Below, in pieces: positions 19,263-27,878 of a stretch of 64,000 nucleotides of DNA. The position numbers and the translations under genes are program-made. Source of the DNA: Saccharopolyspora hirsuta. GTDB lineage: Bacteria > Actinomycetota > Actinomycetes > Mycobacteriales > Pseudonocardiaceae. The notes beneath the pieces were generated by a model. That model worked only from the letters and a program-made list of their open reading frames with translations. It was not told the DNA's origin and did not search any database. Position 1 is the stretch's first letter, and each line of letters opens with the position of its first letter. Where the stretch lies: assembly GCF_008630535.1 (NCBI RefSeq), contig NZ_VWPH01000007.1, positions 62,001-126,000 on the forward strand. Direction: 5' to 3'.

Positions 19263-19667
19263 TCAGGGCTCGCGGGCGAACGCCGCGCAGCCCGGGCACT
19301 CGTCGAGGTACCGGTGGCGGCACTCGACGGTGTGCTGGAGGAAGGTGATCACCGCCCGCCTGCTGGCCACCTCGTCCTCGAGCGCGGCGATCTTCGCCCT
19401 GACCACCGCTTGCGCCGCCTCCTTCGTCGGCGCCATGGCGGCGATGACCTCCGGCAGGGAGAGCCCCGCCCGCCGCAGCTTCAGCACCGTGCGGGCCTGC
19501 TCCAGGGCCTCGTCGTCGTAAACCCGGTAGCCCTTGCCGTCGCGGCGCGGGGTGAGAGCTCCGACCTGCTCCCAGTGGCGCAGCACGTGCGCCTCGATCC
19601 CCAGCTCGGCGGCCACTTCCCCGATCGTCCGCAACGCGACCTTGCCTTCATGCCGACCTGAACCCAT
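19263..19667 (-). CDS. MerR-family regulator with C-terminal cysteine cluster
   Basis: 134-residue regulator. Its N-terminal winged helix (RTIGEVAAELGIEAHVLRHW, then GKGYRVYDDEAL) leads to a dimerisation helix and a tail with three cysteines in ECRHRYLDECPGCAAF, which could bind metal or sense thiol stress. ATG at 19667 is used; a TTG at 19634 preceded by AAGG would give the canonical MerR start (LRTIGEV) and free the divergent promoter from coding sequence. It is divergent from the NmrA-like gene, its probable target, with only 12 bp between annotated starts. Confidence 0.88.
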   Translation of the reverse strand: MGSGRHEGKVALRTIGEVAAELGIEAHVLRHWEQVGALTPRRDGKGYRVYDDEALEQARTVLKLRRAGLSLPEVIAAMAPTKEAAQAVVRAKIAALEDEVASRRAVITFLQHTVECRHRYLDECPGCAAFAREP

Positions 19668-19672
19668 AGCGT
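19642..19672 (+). promoter_or_regulatory. Candidate MerR-type promoter of the NmrA-like gene
   Basis: TTGCCT (19642-19647) and TAGCGT (19667-19672) separated by 19 bp, the long spacer that MerR proteins shorten by twisting DNA. The spacer region holds a TTCA-N8-TGAA dyad (19647-19662). The ATG at 19680 is 7 bp past the -10, so the transcript would be leaderless. Confidence 0.5.
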
Positions 19673-19679
19673 CCCCAGC

Positions 19680-20552
19680 ATGACCGAAAACCCCCGCACC
19701 GCGGACACCTCCCGGATCCTCGTCACCGGCGCGACCGGCAACCTGGGGCGCGAAGTCGTCGACCAGCTCGTCGCACGCGGCGCGCGCGTGCGGTGCCTCC
19801 ACCGCCGCCCGGCAGCCGCCCGCCCCGGCGTGGAGTCGGTGGTCGGCGACCTGACCGCCCCGGAAGCTCTCCGGGAGGCGCTGACCGGAGTCGACGCCGT
19901 CTTCCTGATCTGGCCGCTGCTCGACGCCACCCCGGTCCGCACCGTGCTCCCGGAGCTGATCCGCGCTGCTCCGCGCGTCGTCCACCTCTCGTCGTCGGCC
20001 GTCGACGACGACCGCGCCCGGCAGACCGACCCGATCGTCCAAGTGCACGCGGACGTGGAAGCGCTGCTCACCGATGCCGGGTTGCGCCCAGTGGTGCTCC
20101 GCTGCGACACGCTGGCCTCCAACGTCCGCGGCTGGACCGCGCAGCTGCGGGCGGGCGATGTGGTGGCCGGGCCGGACATCGCGCGGACACCGGTGGTCGA
20201 CGAGCGCGACGTCGCGGCAGCTGCGGCGGCCGTCCTGCTCGCCGACGACGACCGCTTCGGCCGCGGACCGCACGTGCTCACCGGTCCGGAGGTGCTCAGC
20301 CGCGCCGACCAGGTCGCCCAGCTCGGCGCCGCGCTGGGGCGTCGGCTGCGCTTCGAACCGGTCCCGACCGATCTCGCGCGCTCGCGGATGCTTGCCGACG
20401 GTCGTCCCGAAGTGCTGGTGGAGGCGCTGATCGCTGCCGCCGAGCACCGGCCGGAGTCGACCCGCACCACCGACTGCGTGCAGCGGCTCACCGGCCGTCC
20501 ACCCCGGACGTTCGCGCAGTGGGCCGCCGACCACGCCGCCGAGTTCCGCTGA
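19680..20552 (+). CDS. NmrA-like NAD(P)-binding protein (atypical SDR)
   Basis: 290-residue Rossmann-fold protein with the N-terminal dinucleotide motif ILVTGATGNLGREVVDQL, second strand VESVVGDLTAPEALREAL, and HLSSSAVDD where short-chain dehydrogenases carry the active Ser; the canonical YxxxK pair is absent. This pattern fits NmrA/HSCARG-like redox sensors and quinone-oxidoreductase-like proteins. It is probably transcribed leaderless from the MerR-type promoter directly upstream. The substrate is unknown. A structured repeat lies 25 bp downstream. Confidence 0.85.
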   Translation: MTENPRTADTSRILVTGATGNLGREVVDQLVARGARVRCLHRRPAAARPGVESVVGDLTAPEALREALTGVDAVFLIWPLLDATPVRTVLPELIRAAPRVVHLSSSAVDDDRARQTDPIVQVHADVEALLTDAGLRPVVLRCDTLASNVRGWTAQLRAGDVVAGPDIARTPVVDERDVAAAAAAVLLADDDRFGRGPHVLTGPEVLSRADQVAQLGAALGRRLRFEPVPTDLARSRMLADGRPEVLVEALIAAAEHRPESTRTTDCVQRLTGRPPRTFAQWAADHAAEFR

Positions 20553-20576
20553 CCGGTGGCGCCCATGCGGCCCGCC

Positions 20577-20682
20577 GCGGGTTCTCAGACGTCGCCTGGC
20601 GAGGACAGCCCGTGTTGGACAACGGGCTCCCGCAGCCAGGCGGCGTCTGAGGTTCCGCTACCGGCGCCGCCGCGCAGAACGA
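20577..20682 (+). repeat. Structured repeat family 1, copy R1
   Basis: Begins GCGGGTTCTCAG and ends CTGAGGTTCCGCTACCGGC plus CAGAACGA. Main stem: left arm 20581-20599, right arm 20636-20655. Inner stem GCCCGT / ACGGGC closes a short loop. It lies between convergent NmrA-like and aldehyde dehydrogenase genes. The last eight bases also pair with 20693-20700 next to the dehydrogenase stop, a possible terminator for that gene. Confidence 0.8.
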
Positions 20683-20700
20683 GCCGGGAATTTCGTTCTG

Positions 20701-22125
20701 TCAGGTGTGGCTGTGCATGACGTGCTTGATGCGGGTGTAGTCCTCGAAGCCGTAGCGGGAGAGGTCCTTGCCGTAGCCCGAGTGCTTGAAGCCGCCGTGC
20801 GGCATCTCCGCGACCAGGACCATGTGCGTGTTCACCCACACGCAGCCGAAGTCCAGGTCCGCCGTGCAGCGCTGGGCCCGGCCGTGGTCTCGGGTCCAGA
20901 CGCTGGAGGCCAGGGCGTAGTCCACGCCGTTGGCCAGGCTGAGGGCCTCCGCCTCGTCGGCGAACGGCTGGACGGTCAGCACCGGGCCGAAGATCTCCTC
21001 CTGCACCACCTCGTCGTCCTGGCGGACGCCCGCGAGCACCGTCGGCGCGAAGAAGCAGCCCTCGTCGCCGATCCGCTCGCCGCCGACGAGCACCTGGGCG
21101 TGCTCGGGCAGGCGGCCGATGATGCCCTGCACCCGCTCCAGCTGCGCGGCGTTGTTCAGCGGCCCCAGATCGGCGTCCACATCGGACGGTGGTCCGCAGC
21201 GCAGGGCGCGGACCTGCTCCACCAGCAGGCGGGTGAACTCCTCGGCGACGGACCGCTCCACCAGCACGCGGGTCGCCGCCGTGCAGTCCTGCCCGGCGTT
21301 GAAGGTGCCCGCGGCGGCGATGCCCGCCGCCGCTGCCGCCAGGTCCGCGTCGGCGAACACCAGCGCGGGCGCCTTCCCGCCCAGCTCCAGGTGCACCCGC
21401 TTGACGTCCTCGGCCGCGGCCGCGGCGACCTGCCGCCCGGCCCGCGTGGAGCCGGTGATCGACACCATGGCGGCGGCGGAGTTCGCGACCACGGCCTGGC
21501 CGGTCTCCCGGTCGCCGCACACCACGTTGAGCACGCCGGGCGGCAGGATCCCGGCCGCCAGCTCGGCCAGCAGCACCGCGGACACCGGCGTGGTGTCGGC
21601 GGGCTTGAGCACCACGGTGTTGCCCGCCGCGATCGCCGGGGCGATCTTCCACACCGCCATCAGCAGCGGGTAGTTCCAGGGCGCGACCTGCCCGACCACG
21701 CCGACCGGCTCGCGCCGCACGTAGGAGGTGTGCTCGGGCGCGTACTCGGCGGCGGCGGTGCCCTCCAGCACCCGCGCCGCACCGGCGAAGAACCGGATCT
21801 GGTCGACGGAGGCCTCGACCTCCTCGCTGCGGGTGGTCGCCACCGGCTTGCCGGTGTTCTCCACCTCGGCCGCGACGAACTCGTCGGCGCGGCGCTCGAG
21901 CTCGTCGGCCAGCTGCAGCAGCAGTCGCTGCCGGGTGCCGGGCGTGCTGCGCCGCCACTCCGCGAATGCGCGCCGGGCCGCGGCGTACGCCGCCTCGACG
22001 TCCTCAGCGGACGAGAGCGGCGCGGTGCCGAAGACCTTCCCGGTGCAGGGGTCGACCAGTTCGGTGGTGAGCCCGCTGCGGGCGTCCACCGCGCGGCCGT
22101 CGATGATGTTGCGGATCTGGCGCAT
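20701..22125 (-). CDS. Aminobutyraldehyde dehydrogenase (aldehyde dehydrogenase family)
   Basis: 474-residue NAD-dependent aldehyde dehydrogenase of the betaine/gamma-aminobutyraldehyde group. Motifs: VVGQVAPWNYPLLMAVWK, SITGSTRAGRQVA, base Glu in HLELGGKAPALVF, nucleophile Cys281 in FNAGQDCTAATRV and the C-terminal MPHGGFKHSGYGKDLSRYGF typical of this group. It would oxidise 4-aminobutanal to GABA. Its ATG overlaps the stop of the ureohydrolase gene (TGATG), so the two are translationally coupled downstream of the amine oxidase gene. Substrate assignment leans on this context. Confidence 0.88.
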   Translation of the reverse strand: MRQIRNIIDGRAVDARSGLTTELVDPCTGKVFGTAPLSSAEDVEAAYAAARRAFAEWRRSTPGTRQRLLLQLADELERRADEFVAAEVENTGKPVATTRSEEVEASVDQIRFFAGAARVLEGTAAAEYAPEHTSYVRREPVGVVGQVAPWNYPLLMAVWKIAPAIAAGNTVVLKPADTTPVSAVLLAELAAGILPPGVLNVVCGDRETGQAVVANSAAAMVSITGSTRAGRQVAAAAAEDVKRVHLELGGKAPALVFADADLAAAAAGIAAAGTFNAGQDCTAATRVLVERSVAEEFTRLLVEQVRALRCGPPSDVDADLGPLNNAAQLERVQGIIGRLPEHAQVLVGGERIGDEGCFFAPTVLAGVRQDDEVVQEEIFGPVLTVQPFADEAEALSLANGVDYALASSVWTRDHGRAQRCTADLDFGCVWVNTHMVLVAEMPHGGFKHSGYGKDLSRYGFEDYTRIKHVMHSHT

Positions 22126-23066
22126 CAGCGGCCTCCGGGCAGGATGCAGAGCAGGTCGTAGAGCACGTGCGCGGCGGCGATGCCGGTGATCTCGGCGTGG
22201 TCGTAGGCCGGGGCGACCTCCACCAGGTCCGCGCCGACCACGTTGAGGTCGGCCAACCCCCGAACCACCTCAAGCAGCTCGCGGCTGGACAGCCCACCGG
22301 CCTCCGGGGTCCCGGTGCCCGGCGCGAACGCCGGGTCCAGCACGTCGATGTCGATGGACAGGTACACCGGCCGGGAGCCGAGGCGGGCGCGGATGCGCTC
22401 GATGATGGTGTCCAGCGGGGTCCGGGCGAACTCGCGGCTGTGCACCGCCGCGAAGCCCATCCGCTCGCTCTCGTCCAGGTCGAGCTTCGAGTACAGCGGG
22501 CCGCGCAGCCCGACGTGCATGGAGTGCTCGAAGTCGATCAGGCCCTCCTCGGCGGCGCGGCGGAACGGGGTCCCGTGCGTGTAGGGCGCGCCGAAGTAGG
22601 TGTCCCAGGTGTCCAGGTGCGCGTCGAAGTGCAGCACCGCGATCGGCCCGTGCCGCTCGTGCTGCACCCGCAGCAGCGGCAGCGCGATGGTGTGGTCGCC
22701 GCCGATGGTCAGCAGCGTGCGGCGGGTGCCGGACAGCTCGCGGGCGCTGCTCTCGATGGTGCTGATGGCCTCGTCGATGTCGAACGGGTTCACCCCGACG
22801 TCACCGGCGTCGGCGACCTGCCGCGCGGCGAACGGTTCGGCGTCCATCGCCGGGTTGTACGGCCGCAGCAGCCGGGAGCTCTGCCGCACGTGGTTGGGGC
22901 CGAACCGGGCGCCGGGCCGGTAGCTGACGCCGGTGTCGAAGGGCACGCCCCAGAGCAGCACGTCGGCGTCCGGCACGTCGGCGAGCCGGGGCAGCCGCGC
23001 GAACGTGGTGTCCCCGCCGTAGCGCGGGACGCGCGTGGCGTCGACCGGACCGATCGGGTGGTTCAT
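22125..23066 (-). CDS. speB: Agmatinase-family ureohydrolase
   Basis: 313-residue Mn-dependent ureohydrolase. The metal ligands are visible in [20 protein letters not shown] and [19 protein letters not shown]. The family releases urea from agmatine, guanidinobutyrate, guanidinopropionate or proclavaminate. With an amine oxidase and an aminobutyraldehyde dehydrogenase alongside, agmatine (giving putrescine) is most likely; 4-guanidinobutyrate (giving GABA directly) is the main alternative. Start ATG 23066 has GGAGG 9 nt upstream. It is separated from the amine oxidase stop by a TCGTGAGTGC hairpin. Confidence 0.88.
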   Translation of the reverse strand: MNHPIGPVDATRVPRYGGDTTFARLPRLADVPDADVLLWGVPFDTGVSYRPGARFGPNHVRQSSRLLRPYNPAMDAEPFAARQVADAGDVGVNPFDIDEAISTIESSARELSGTRRTLLTIGGDHTIALPLLRVQHERHGPIAVLHFDAHLDTWDTYFGAPYTHGTPFRRAAEEGLIDFEHSMHVGLRGPLYSKLDLDESERMGFAAVHSREFARTPLDTIIERIRARLGSRPVYLSIDIDVLDPAFAPGTGTPEAGGLSSRELLEVVRGLADLNVVGADLVEVAPAYDHAEITGIAAAHVLYDLLCILPGGR

Positions 23067-23084
23067 GCTCGTTCCTCCACTACC

Positions 23085-23128
23085 TCGTGAGTGCGAACAC
23101 CGGCTCCAGGCGGCTTTCGCACTCACGA
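23085..23128. repeat. TCGTGAGTGC hairpin (family 3) inside an operon
   Basis: Perfect 13-bp inverted repeat TCGTGAGTGCGAA with an 18-nt loop, filling the 64-bp gap between the amine oxidase stop and the ureohydrolase ribosome-binding site. There is no U-tract, so attenuation or mRNA processing is as likely as termination. Confidence 0.75.
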
Positions 23129-23130
23129 CC

Positions 23131-24423
23131 TCACTGCTCGGCCGCCAGGATCTCCGCGGCCGTGCGCTTTCCGGATTCGATCGCACCGTCGATGAAGGCC
23201 CGCCAGCGGCGCGCGGTGTGCGAACCGCTGAAGTGCACCCGGCCCTCGGCCCGGCCCACGCACAGCTCGTACTTGGCGAACTGCCCGGCGCGGAACGTCG
23301 CCCAGGTGCCCTTGGAGTACTCGTCGTGCACCCAGGCGTGCGAGTGCGCGTCGAGGACCTCGGCTTCCGGCGCGAACTCCCGCACCGCGCGCTGCACGTC
23401 GGCGAGGTCGTCGGCGTCCACGCGGTCGTGCTCCGGGGCGAAGCAGACCAGCACCACACCGCGGTCGGTGGTCTTCATCGCGCCGACGTAGTCGAAGCTG
23501 GTCCCCCAGCCGAAACCGCTGATGTCCTCCGGCACGTTGCGCGCCAGCGCCCAGATCTTCTGGCCCTGACCGGCGTGGTTCTCCCGGGAGATCGCCAGCT
23601 TGTCGGCGGGCAGCGCCGGGGAGAACTCGATGTCCTGCCACACGCCGACCGGCGTCGTCATGACCACGCGGTCCGCGCGCACCACCCCGCCGTCGCAGGT
23701 GACGGTGACGCCCTCGTCGTCGGACTCGACCTTGCGCACCGGGCTGGACAGCCGCAGCTCCGCACCGCCGTCGTCGCGGATCGCCCGCGCCAGCGACGCG
23801 GTGCCGTCGACGAAGGTGAAGCCCAGCACGCTGGCCTGCACCATGCCCCACAGCGAACTGTCCATCGAGGAGCACCAGCGCAGGATGTCCAGCGCCGACC
23901 CGGTGTCCTCGCTGGCGTTGGCGCAGCCGCAGAACCAGGACATCATCAGTTCCTTGGCGTTGCCGGTCAGCCCGGCGTTCTCGGCCCACTGCCGGATCGG
24001 CACGTCCAGGTCGGCGACGTCCTGCTCGGACAGCGGCCGCGTCGGGTCGAACCGGGACGCGTCGGTGATCAGCGCCCGCACCGCGTGCTCCAGCTGCTCG
24101 TACTCCTGCGGCGGCACCGGCAGCAGGGTGTCCAGCACCTGGCCGCGGTCGGACCAGGTCATCCGGGCGGGCAGCTCGCTGTCCTCGACGGCGATGCCGT
24201 AGCGCTGCACCTCGGCCCACACGTGCGTCTGCTGCGGGACGATCCAGGTGCCGCCCATCTCCAGCCCGACGCCGTCGAAGACGTCCGGCTGGTACCAGGT
24301 GGAGCCGCCGATCCGGTCCCGCGCCTCCAGGACCAGCACGTCCTTGCCCGCTTCGCGCAGGTCGCGCGCGGCGGTGAGCCCGGCGAAACCGGCACCGATG
24401 ACGACCACGTCGTAACGATCCAT
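23131..24423 (-). CDS. FAD-dependent amine oxidase
   Basis: 430-residue flavin amine oxidase. The FAD dinucleotide-binding GAGFAG is at residues 10-15, followed by [18 protein letters not shown]; the C-terminus holds [20 protein letters not shown]. Size and motifs match bacterial monoamine/putrescine oxidases, which give aldehyde, ammonia and peroxide. Next to agmatinase and aminobutyraldehyde dehydrogenase, putrescine to 4-aminobutanal is the likely reaction. One difference from textbook members: the C-terminal glycine motif reads FSGSHT rather than FAGEHT. The ATG has GAGGAAG upstream. Confidence 0.87.
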   Translation of the reverse strand: MDRYDVVVIGAGFAGLTAARDLREAGKDVLVLEARDRIGGSTWYQPDVFDGVGLEMGGTWIVPQQTHVWAEVQRYGIAVEDSELPARMTWSDRGQVLDTLLPVPPQEYEQLEHAVRALITDASRFDPTRPLSEQDVADLDVPIRQWAENAGLTGNAKELMMSWFCGCANASEDTGSALDILRWCSSMDSSLWGMVQASVLGFTFVDGTASLARAIRDDGGAELRLSSPVRKVESDDEGVTVTCDGGVVRADRVVMTTPVGVWQDIEFSPALPADKLAISRENHAGQGQKIWALARNVPEDISGFGWGTSFDYVGAMKTTDRGVVLVCFAPEHDRVDADDLADVQRAVREFAPEAEVLDAHSHAWVHDEYSKGTWATFRAGQFAKYELCVGRAEGRVHFSGSHTARRWRAFIDGAIESGKRTAAEILAAEQ

Positions 24424-24451
24424 TGCACTTCCTCGTTCGTAGCTCGACAGA

Positions 24452-25996
24452 TCAGACGTTCGCGGTTGCCCGCACGTCGGGTTCGGCGGGCACCGGCTGC
24501 GGACTGCCGATGCCCAGCAGCAGGTAGCTCGCGGCGGTGGCCGCGGCGGCCAGCACGAAGCTCAGGTCGATGCCGCCGGTCAGCGCCAGCAGCGGCCCCT
24601 TGTACAGCGCGGTGTCCACCGCCAGCAGCCCGACCAGCGAGCCGATCGCCCAGGCCGCCGCGGCGCGCAGGTTCCAGCCTCCCGAGTACCAGTAGATGCC
24701 GCCCCGCGAGCGCCGGTTGTAGACCTGCAGCGCGTCCGGGTCGTAAGCGCCCCGGCACCGCGCGAAGCCGATCAGGGTGATCACCGCCCACGGCGTGCCG
24801 ACCGCGGTGAGCAGCAGCACGAACGCGGTCACCGCGTCCTGGGCGTCCCAGACGAAGTAGCCGAGGAACACCAGCACCGTGGAGATCGCGGAGGTCAGGA
24901 CGGTCGCCTTGACCCGCGACAGCGGCGGCACGATCGCGTCCAGGTCCAGGCCCATGCTGTAGATCAGCACCCCGGCGTTGCCGATGGTGCCGAACACGCC
25001 GTTGAGCAGCAGCGGCAGCAGGAACCACAGCGGTGCGGCGGCGACGAGGGAACCGACGTAGTCGTCGGCGGCGCGGGAGGCGAAGGCGGTGAACGTGCCG
25101 AACAGCTGCGGGATCAGCAGGCCGAGCAGCATCCCGGCGCAGGTCGCGCCGAACACCGTGCCCGCGGAGTGGCGGCGCGGCGAGACGTAGCGGCTGTAGT
25201 CGCCGAGCAGCGTGATGAACGCCATCGGACCGCTGAGCCCGGCGGCCACCACGGACAGCGCCCAGGTCGGCCAGAAGTCGCCGAGCAGGTAGCCGGAGTC
25301 GGTGACCGGGCTGGTCTGGAACTGGTCGGCGTAGGCGAACAGCCCGACCGCCATCAGCAGCACGGTGCCCAGCGCGACCCACTTGCTCAGCCTGGTCAGC
25401 AGCTGGTAGCCGAAGATCGCGACCAGCACCGACAGCACGGCCAGCACCGCGTAGGTGATGCTGTGGCTGACCCCGTCGTCGGGCAGCCCGAACATCCGGT
25501 GCAGCGGGCCGACCACGGCCGCCCCGCCGGTCCACACCGTCAGCGCCGCGTAGCCCAGCGACAGCAGCAGGCCGATGACCGAGCCGATCAACCGCCCGCG
25601 CACCCCGAAGTGGCCGCCGCTGCTGGTGGACAGGTTGGTGCCGGTGCGGAAGGACACCAGCGCCAGCGGCGCGACCAGCAGGGTGCCCAGCAGCGTCCCG
25701 ACGATCATCGAGGTCACGGCGGGCCAGAACTCCAGGCCGAACGAGGCGGGCAGCCAGCCGAAGATGACCACCCCGAGGCAGAGGTTCGAGCCGAGCAGGA
25801 TTCCGGCGATGTCGCGGGGCCGACCGGTGCGGTCGGCGTCGGGGATGGTGTCCACGCCGTGCGTCTCGATGCTGACGGGCGCGGCCGGTCTGGGGTCCGA
25901 GGGCATTCGCAGCGGTCCCGCCTCTCCGGAATTCTCAGTGGTGGTCGCGTCCGGGATCGAGCGCACGTTTCGCGGTTTCTCGTGGCTGGGTTGCAT
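24452..25996 (-). CDS. NCS1-family permease (purine-cytosine permease-like)
   Basis: 514-residue transporter with about 12 membrane helices after a hydrophilic N-terminus of about 75 residues. Signatures include ILLGSNLCLGVVIFGWLPAS in helix 1 and FGTIGNAGVLIYSMGLDLDA in a later helix. NCS1 symporters carry nucleobases, hydantoins or related nitrogen compounds. Located at the head of the amine oxidase-ureohydrolase-dehydrogenase set and next to two PucR genes, it probably imports the guanidino compound or amine, but this is inference. The ATG at 25996 is preferred; the frame is open to 26041. Confidence 0.85.
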   Translation of the reverse strand: MQPSHEKPRNVRSIPDATTTENSGEAGPLRMPSDPRPAAPVSIETHGVDTIPDADRTGRPRDIAGILLGSNLCLGVVIFGWLPASFGLEFWPAVTSMIVGTLLGTLLVAPLALVSFRTGTNLSTSSGGHFGVRGRLIGSVIGLLLSLGYAALTVWTGGAAVVGPLHRMFGLPDDGVSHSITYAVLAVLSVLVAIFGYQLLTRLSKWVALGTVLLMAVGLFAYADQFQTSPVTDSGYLLGDFWPTWALSVVAAGLSGPMAFITLLGDYSRYVSPRRHSAGTVFGATCAGMLLGLLIPQLFGTFTAFASRAADDYVGSLVAAAPLWFLLPLLLNGVFGTIGNAGVLIYSMGLDLDAIVPPLSRVKATVLTSAISTVLVFLGYFVWDAQDAVTAFVLLLTAVGTPWAVITLIGFARCRGAYDPDALQVYNRRSRGGIYWYSGGWNLRAAAAWAIGSLVGLLAVDTALYKGPLLALTGGIDLSFVLAAAATAASYLLLGIGSPQPVPAEPDVRATANV

Positions 25997-26225
25997 CACG
26001 GTCCCCTGAGGTGCGGTTGAGCAGGACTCCGGTTGGCACAAGGGGTGTCATTCGTCGACCTCCGGAAACGGATCCGGTGGCCGCGCGGCACCGGAACACA
26101 GCGTGGCCCCGGTCACCCGTCGGAGGTAGTCACCGATCCTCCGAAGTCCCCCACCCCCGTTGGACGATCGCACAACGCCCCAAGATGATCGTCCGACACA
26201 CGATTTCCAGGAGGTTTTCCAACCT

Positions 26226-26282
26226 CGTTCTGCGTGGCGGTGCCGGTAGCGGAACCTCAGCACCCGCCTGGACTCCAGGCGC
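26226..26282 (-). repeat. Structured repeat family 1, deleted copy R6
   Basis: Read on the minus strand it has the conserved 3' half (CTGAGGTTCCGCTACCGGC and CGCAGAACG), but the central domain is missing: CGCCTGG is joined by AG to TCCAGGCGGG, leaving a small self-pairing hairpin. The usual GCGGGTTCTCAG 5' end is not recognisable. Confidence 0.65.
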
Positions 26283-26341
26283 CCTGCCTTATGCGTGCCA
26301 GGTCCCCCTCCGCGGCTGCGGTCCACAGACGAATGAACAAG

Positions 26342-26375
26342 TTCAATGGAAATCGGACGTCCGATTTCCATTGAA
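26342..26375. repeat. Perfect 34-bp AT-rich palindrome (family 2)
   Basis: Self-complementary over all 34 bases, beginning TTCAATGGAAATCGGAC and centred on GACGTC. AT-rich arms contrast with about 70% GC surroundings. It is almost identical to 11641-11674 and is followed by ATCGC as there. Confidence 0.85.
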
Positions 26376-26434
26376 ATCGCGGAGATCCCGACACCCCGTC
26401 GGCATGTCGGCGCACGACACGCCGTTCGACCGCA

Positions 26435-26448
26435 GTTTCAATTGAAAC
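26435..26448. repeat. 14-bp palindrome GTTTCAATTGAAAC (family 2 core)
   Basis: Perfect palindrome sharing the TTCAATTGAA core with the repeat at 50295-50370, placed 10 bp beyond the stop of the first PucR gene. Confidence 0.65.
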
Positions 26449-26458
26449 CGCGGGGAGG

Positions 26459-27865
26459 TCAGGACTGGCGGAGGGCGCGGAGGGCGAGGAAGAGGTCCAC
26501 GCGGTCCGCCGTGCTGGAGAGGCTGCGGCCGGTCAGCTCCTCGACCCGGCTCATGCGGTGGCGCAGGGTGTTGATGTGCACGTGGAGGCGCTGCGCCGCC
26601 TCCTGCCACCGACCGCCCGCGTCGAGGTAGACCGCCAGGGACGGCAGCAGGTCGCTGCCGCGGCGTTCGTCGTGGTCGAGCACCGGGCCGAGCAGCGTCC
26701 GGGAGGTCGCCGCCAGCAGTTCCGGGTCCTGCGCCGAGAGCAGCAGCGCCGGACTGCTCAGCTGCTCGTGCGTCATCCAGCCGCGCTCGCTGCGCGAGGA
26801 CACCGCTTCCGCGGCGTGCGCCGCCTGCAGCAGGCTCACCCGCAGCTCCGAGGCGGTGCCCGGCTTGCCGACGCCGACGTGCACGCCGGCCATCGCGTCG
26901 TGGATCCGCCGCGCCAGCTCCACCGCGCTGTCCGGCACCCGCGCGAACGCGACGACGTCGCTGCCGCGCTGCGCCGCCACGCCGTCGGTGCCCAGCAGGT
27001 CACCCAGCCGCAGCGCCACGGCGTCCGGGTTCGCGGTCCGCACCACGACCGCGGCGAGCGGACCGTCCGGCGGCAGCCCGAGCGAGTGCAGCCGGGTGCG
27101 GATGGTGTCGATCCCGACCGCTCCGCTGTGGACCCATTCGAACAGCTCCCACGCGTAGCGCAGCTCCGTCGCGCGGACCGCCCGGGTGCGCTCGATCTCC
27201 AGCGCGATGAACGGCATCGCCTGCACCACGGCGGCCTGCTGCTCCACGTCGAGCTCGTCCGTCGGCCGGGGCAGCAGCAGCTCCGCCTCCGCCAGGCCCT
27301 CGCCCACCAGCGGCAACGGGTGGTTCGGCGTCGGCACCTCACCGGCCACCAGGCCGCCCGCGACGCGCACCGCCACCGGCTCGCCGAGCTGCCTGGCCAG
27401 CGTGCTGACCACGGTCCCGACGCCCCGGTCGACCCGCAGCGCGGCCACGATCGCGTCGTGCTGCGCGAGGTGGCGGCGCAGCGGGCGCTCCCACTCCGCC
27501 CGCTTGGTGTTGACGAAGGCCTCCACGATCTGCAGGAACGCGACCTCGACGGGCACCACGAAGCAGGTCAGCCCGCGATCGCGCGCGGCGGCCACGAACT
27601 CCTCCGGCACCTCGGACTCCGGCGGCACCAGGCCGAACCCGACGGCGGCGACGTCGGCGGCGACGAGATCGGCCACGAAGGCCTCCGCGGTGATCCCGGC
27701 GGTGCGCCACACCCCGGCGGTGAGCACCACCTCGCCGCCGCGCAGGAACCGCCCCGGCGCCTGGATCTCGATGGTGTGCACCCAGCGGATCGGCCGGTCC
27801 ACCCGGCCGCGCACCCGCACCTGCAGGTCGAGTCCCGGCAGGTTCAGCAGATCTTCGACGAGCAC
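26459..27865 (-). CDS. PucR-family transcriptional regulator (first)
   Basis: 468-residue regulator. An N-terminal PucR domain (MLVEDLLNLPGLDLQVR, then RWVHTIEIQAPGRFLRGGE) and a GGDEF-like middle lead to the C-terminal PucR helix-turn-helix AAQRLHVHINTLRHRMSRVE at about residues 425-445. Members control purine, amino-acid or amine catabolism. The start is GTG behind GGAGG. It is 13 bp downstream of a second PucR gene, and the pair lies between the permease cluster and the divergent aminotransferase gene. Ligand unknown. Confidence 0.9.
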   Translation of the reverse strand: MLVEDLLNLPGLDLQVRVRGRVDRPIRWVHTIEIQAPGRFLRGGEVVLTAGVWRTAGITAEAFVADLVAADVAAVGFGLVPPESEVPEEFVAAARDRGLTCFVVPVEVAFLQIVEAFVNTKRAEWERPLRRHLAQHDAIVAALRVDRGVGTVVSTLARQLGEPVAVRVAGGLVAGEVPTPNHPLPLVGEGLAEAELLLPRPTDELDVEQQAAVVQAMPFIALEIERTRAVRATELRYAWELFEWVHSGAVGIDTIRTRLHSLGLPPDGPLAAVVVRTANPDAVALRLGDLLGTDGVAAQRGSDVVAFARVPDSAVELARRIHDAMAGVHVGVGKPGTASELRVSLLQAAHAAEAVSSRSERGWMTHEQLSSPALLLSAQDPELLAATSRTLLGPVLDHDERRGSDLLPSLAVYLDAGGRWQEAAQRLHVHINTLRHRMSRVEELTGRSLSSTADRVDLFLALRALRQS

Positions 27866-27878
27866 CGCAGCACCTCCG

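Larger units (their letters stand above)
25997..26458. other. Intergenic region between permease and PucR genes
   Basis: 462 bp with no supported gene. It should contain the permease promoter on the minus strand. It holds a deleted copy of structured repeat family 1 (26226-26282), a perfect 34-bp AT-rich palindrome (26342-26375) and a 14-bp palindrome (26435-26448). Confidence 0.7.

Noticed and set aside
26226..26458. Possible CRISPR-like repeats or insertion-sequence ends
   Set aside because: Repeated blocks are palindromes of two different families with no regular spacing, no spacers and no transposase gene nearby.
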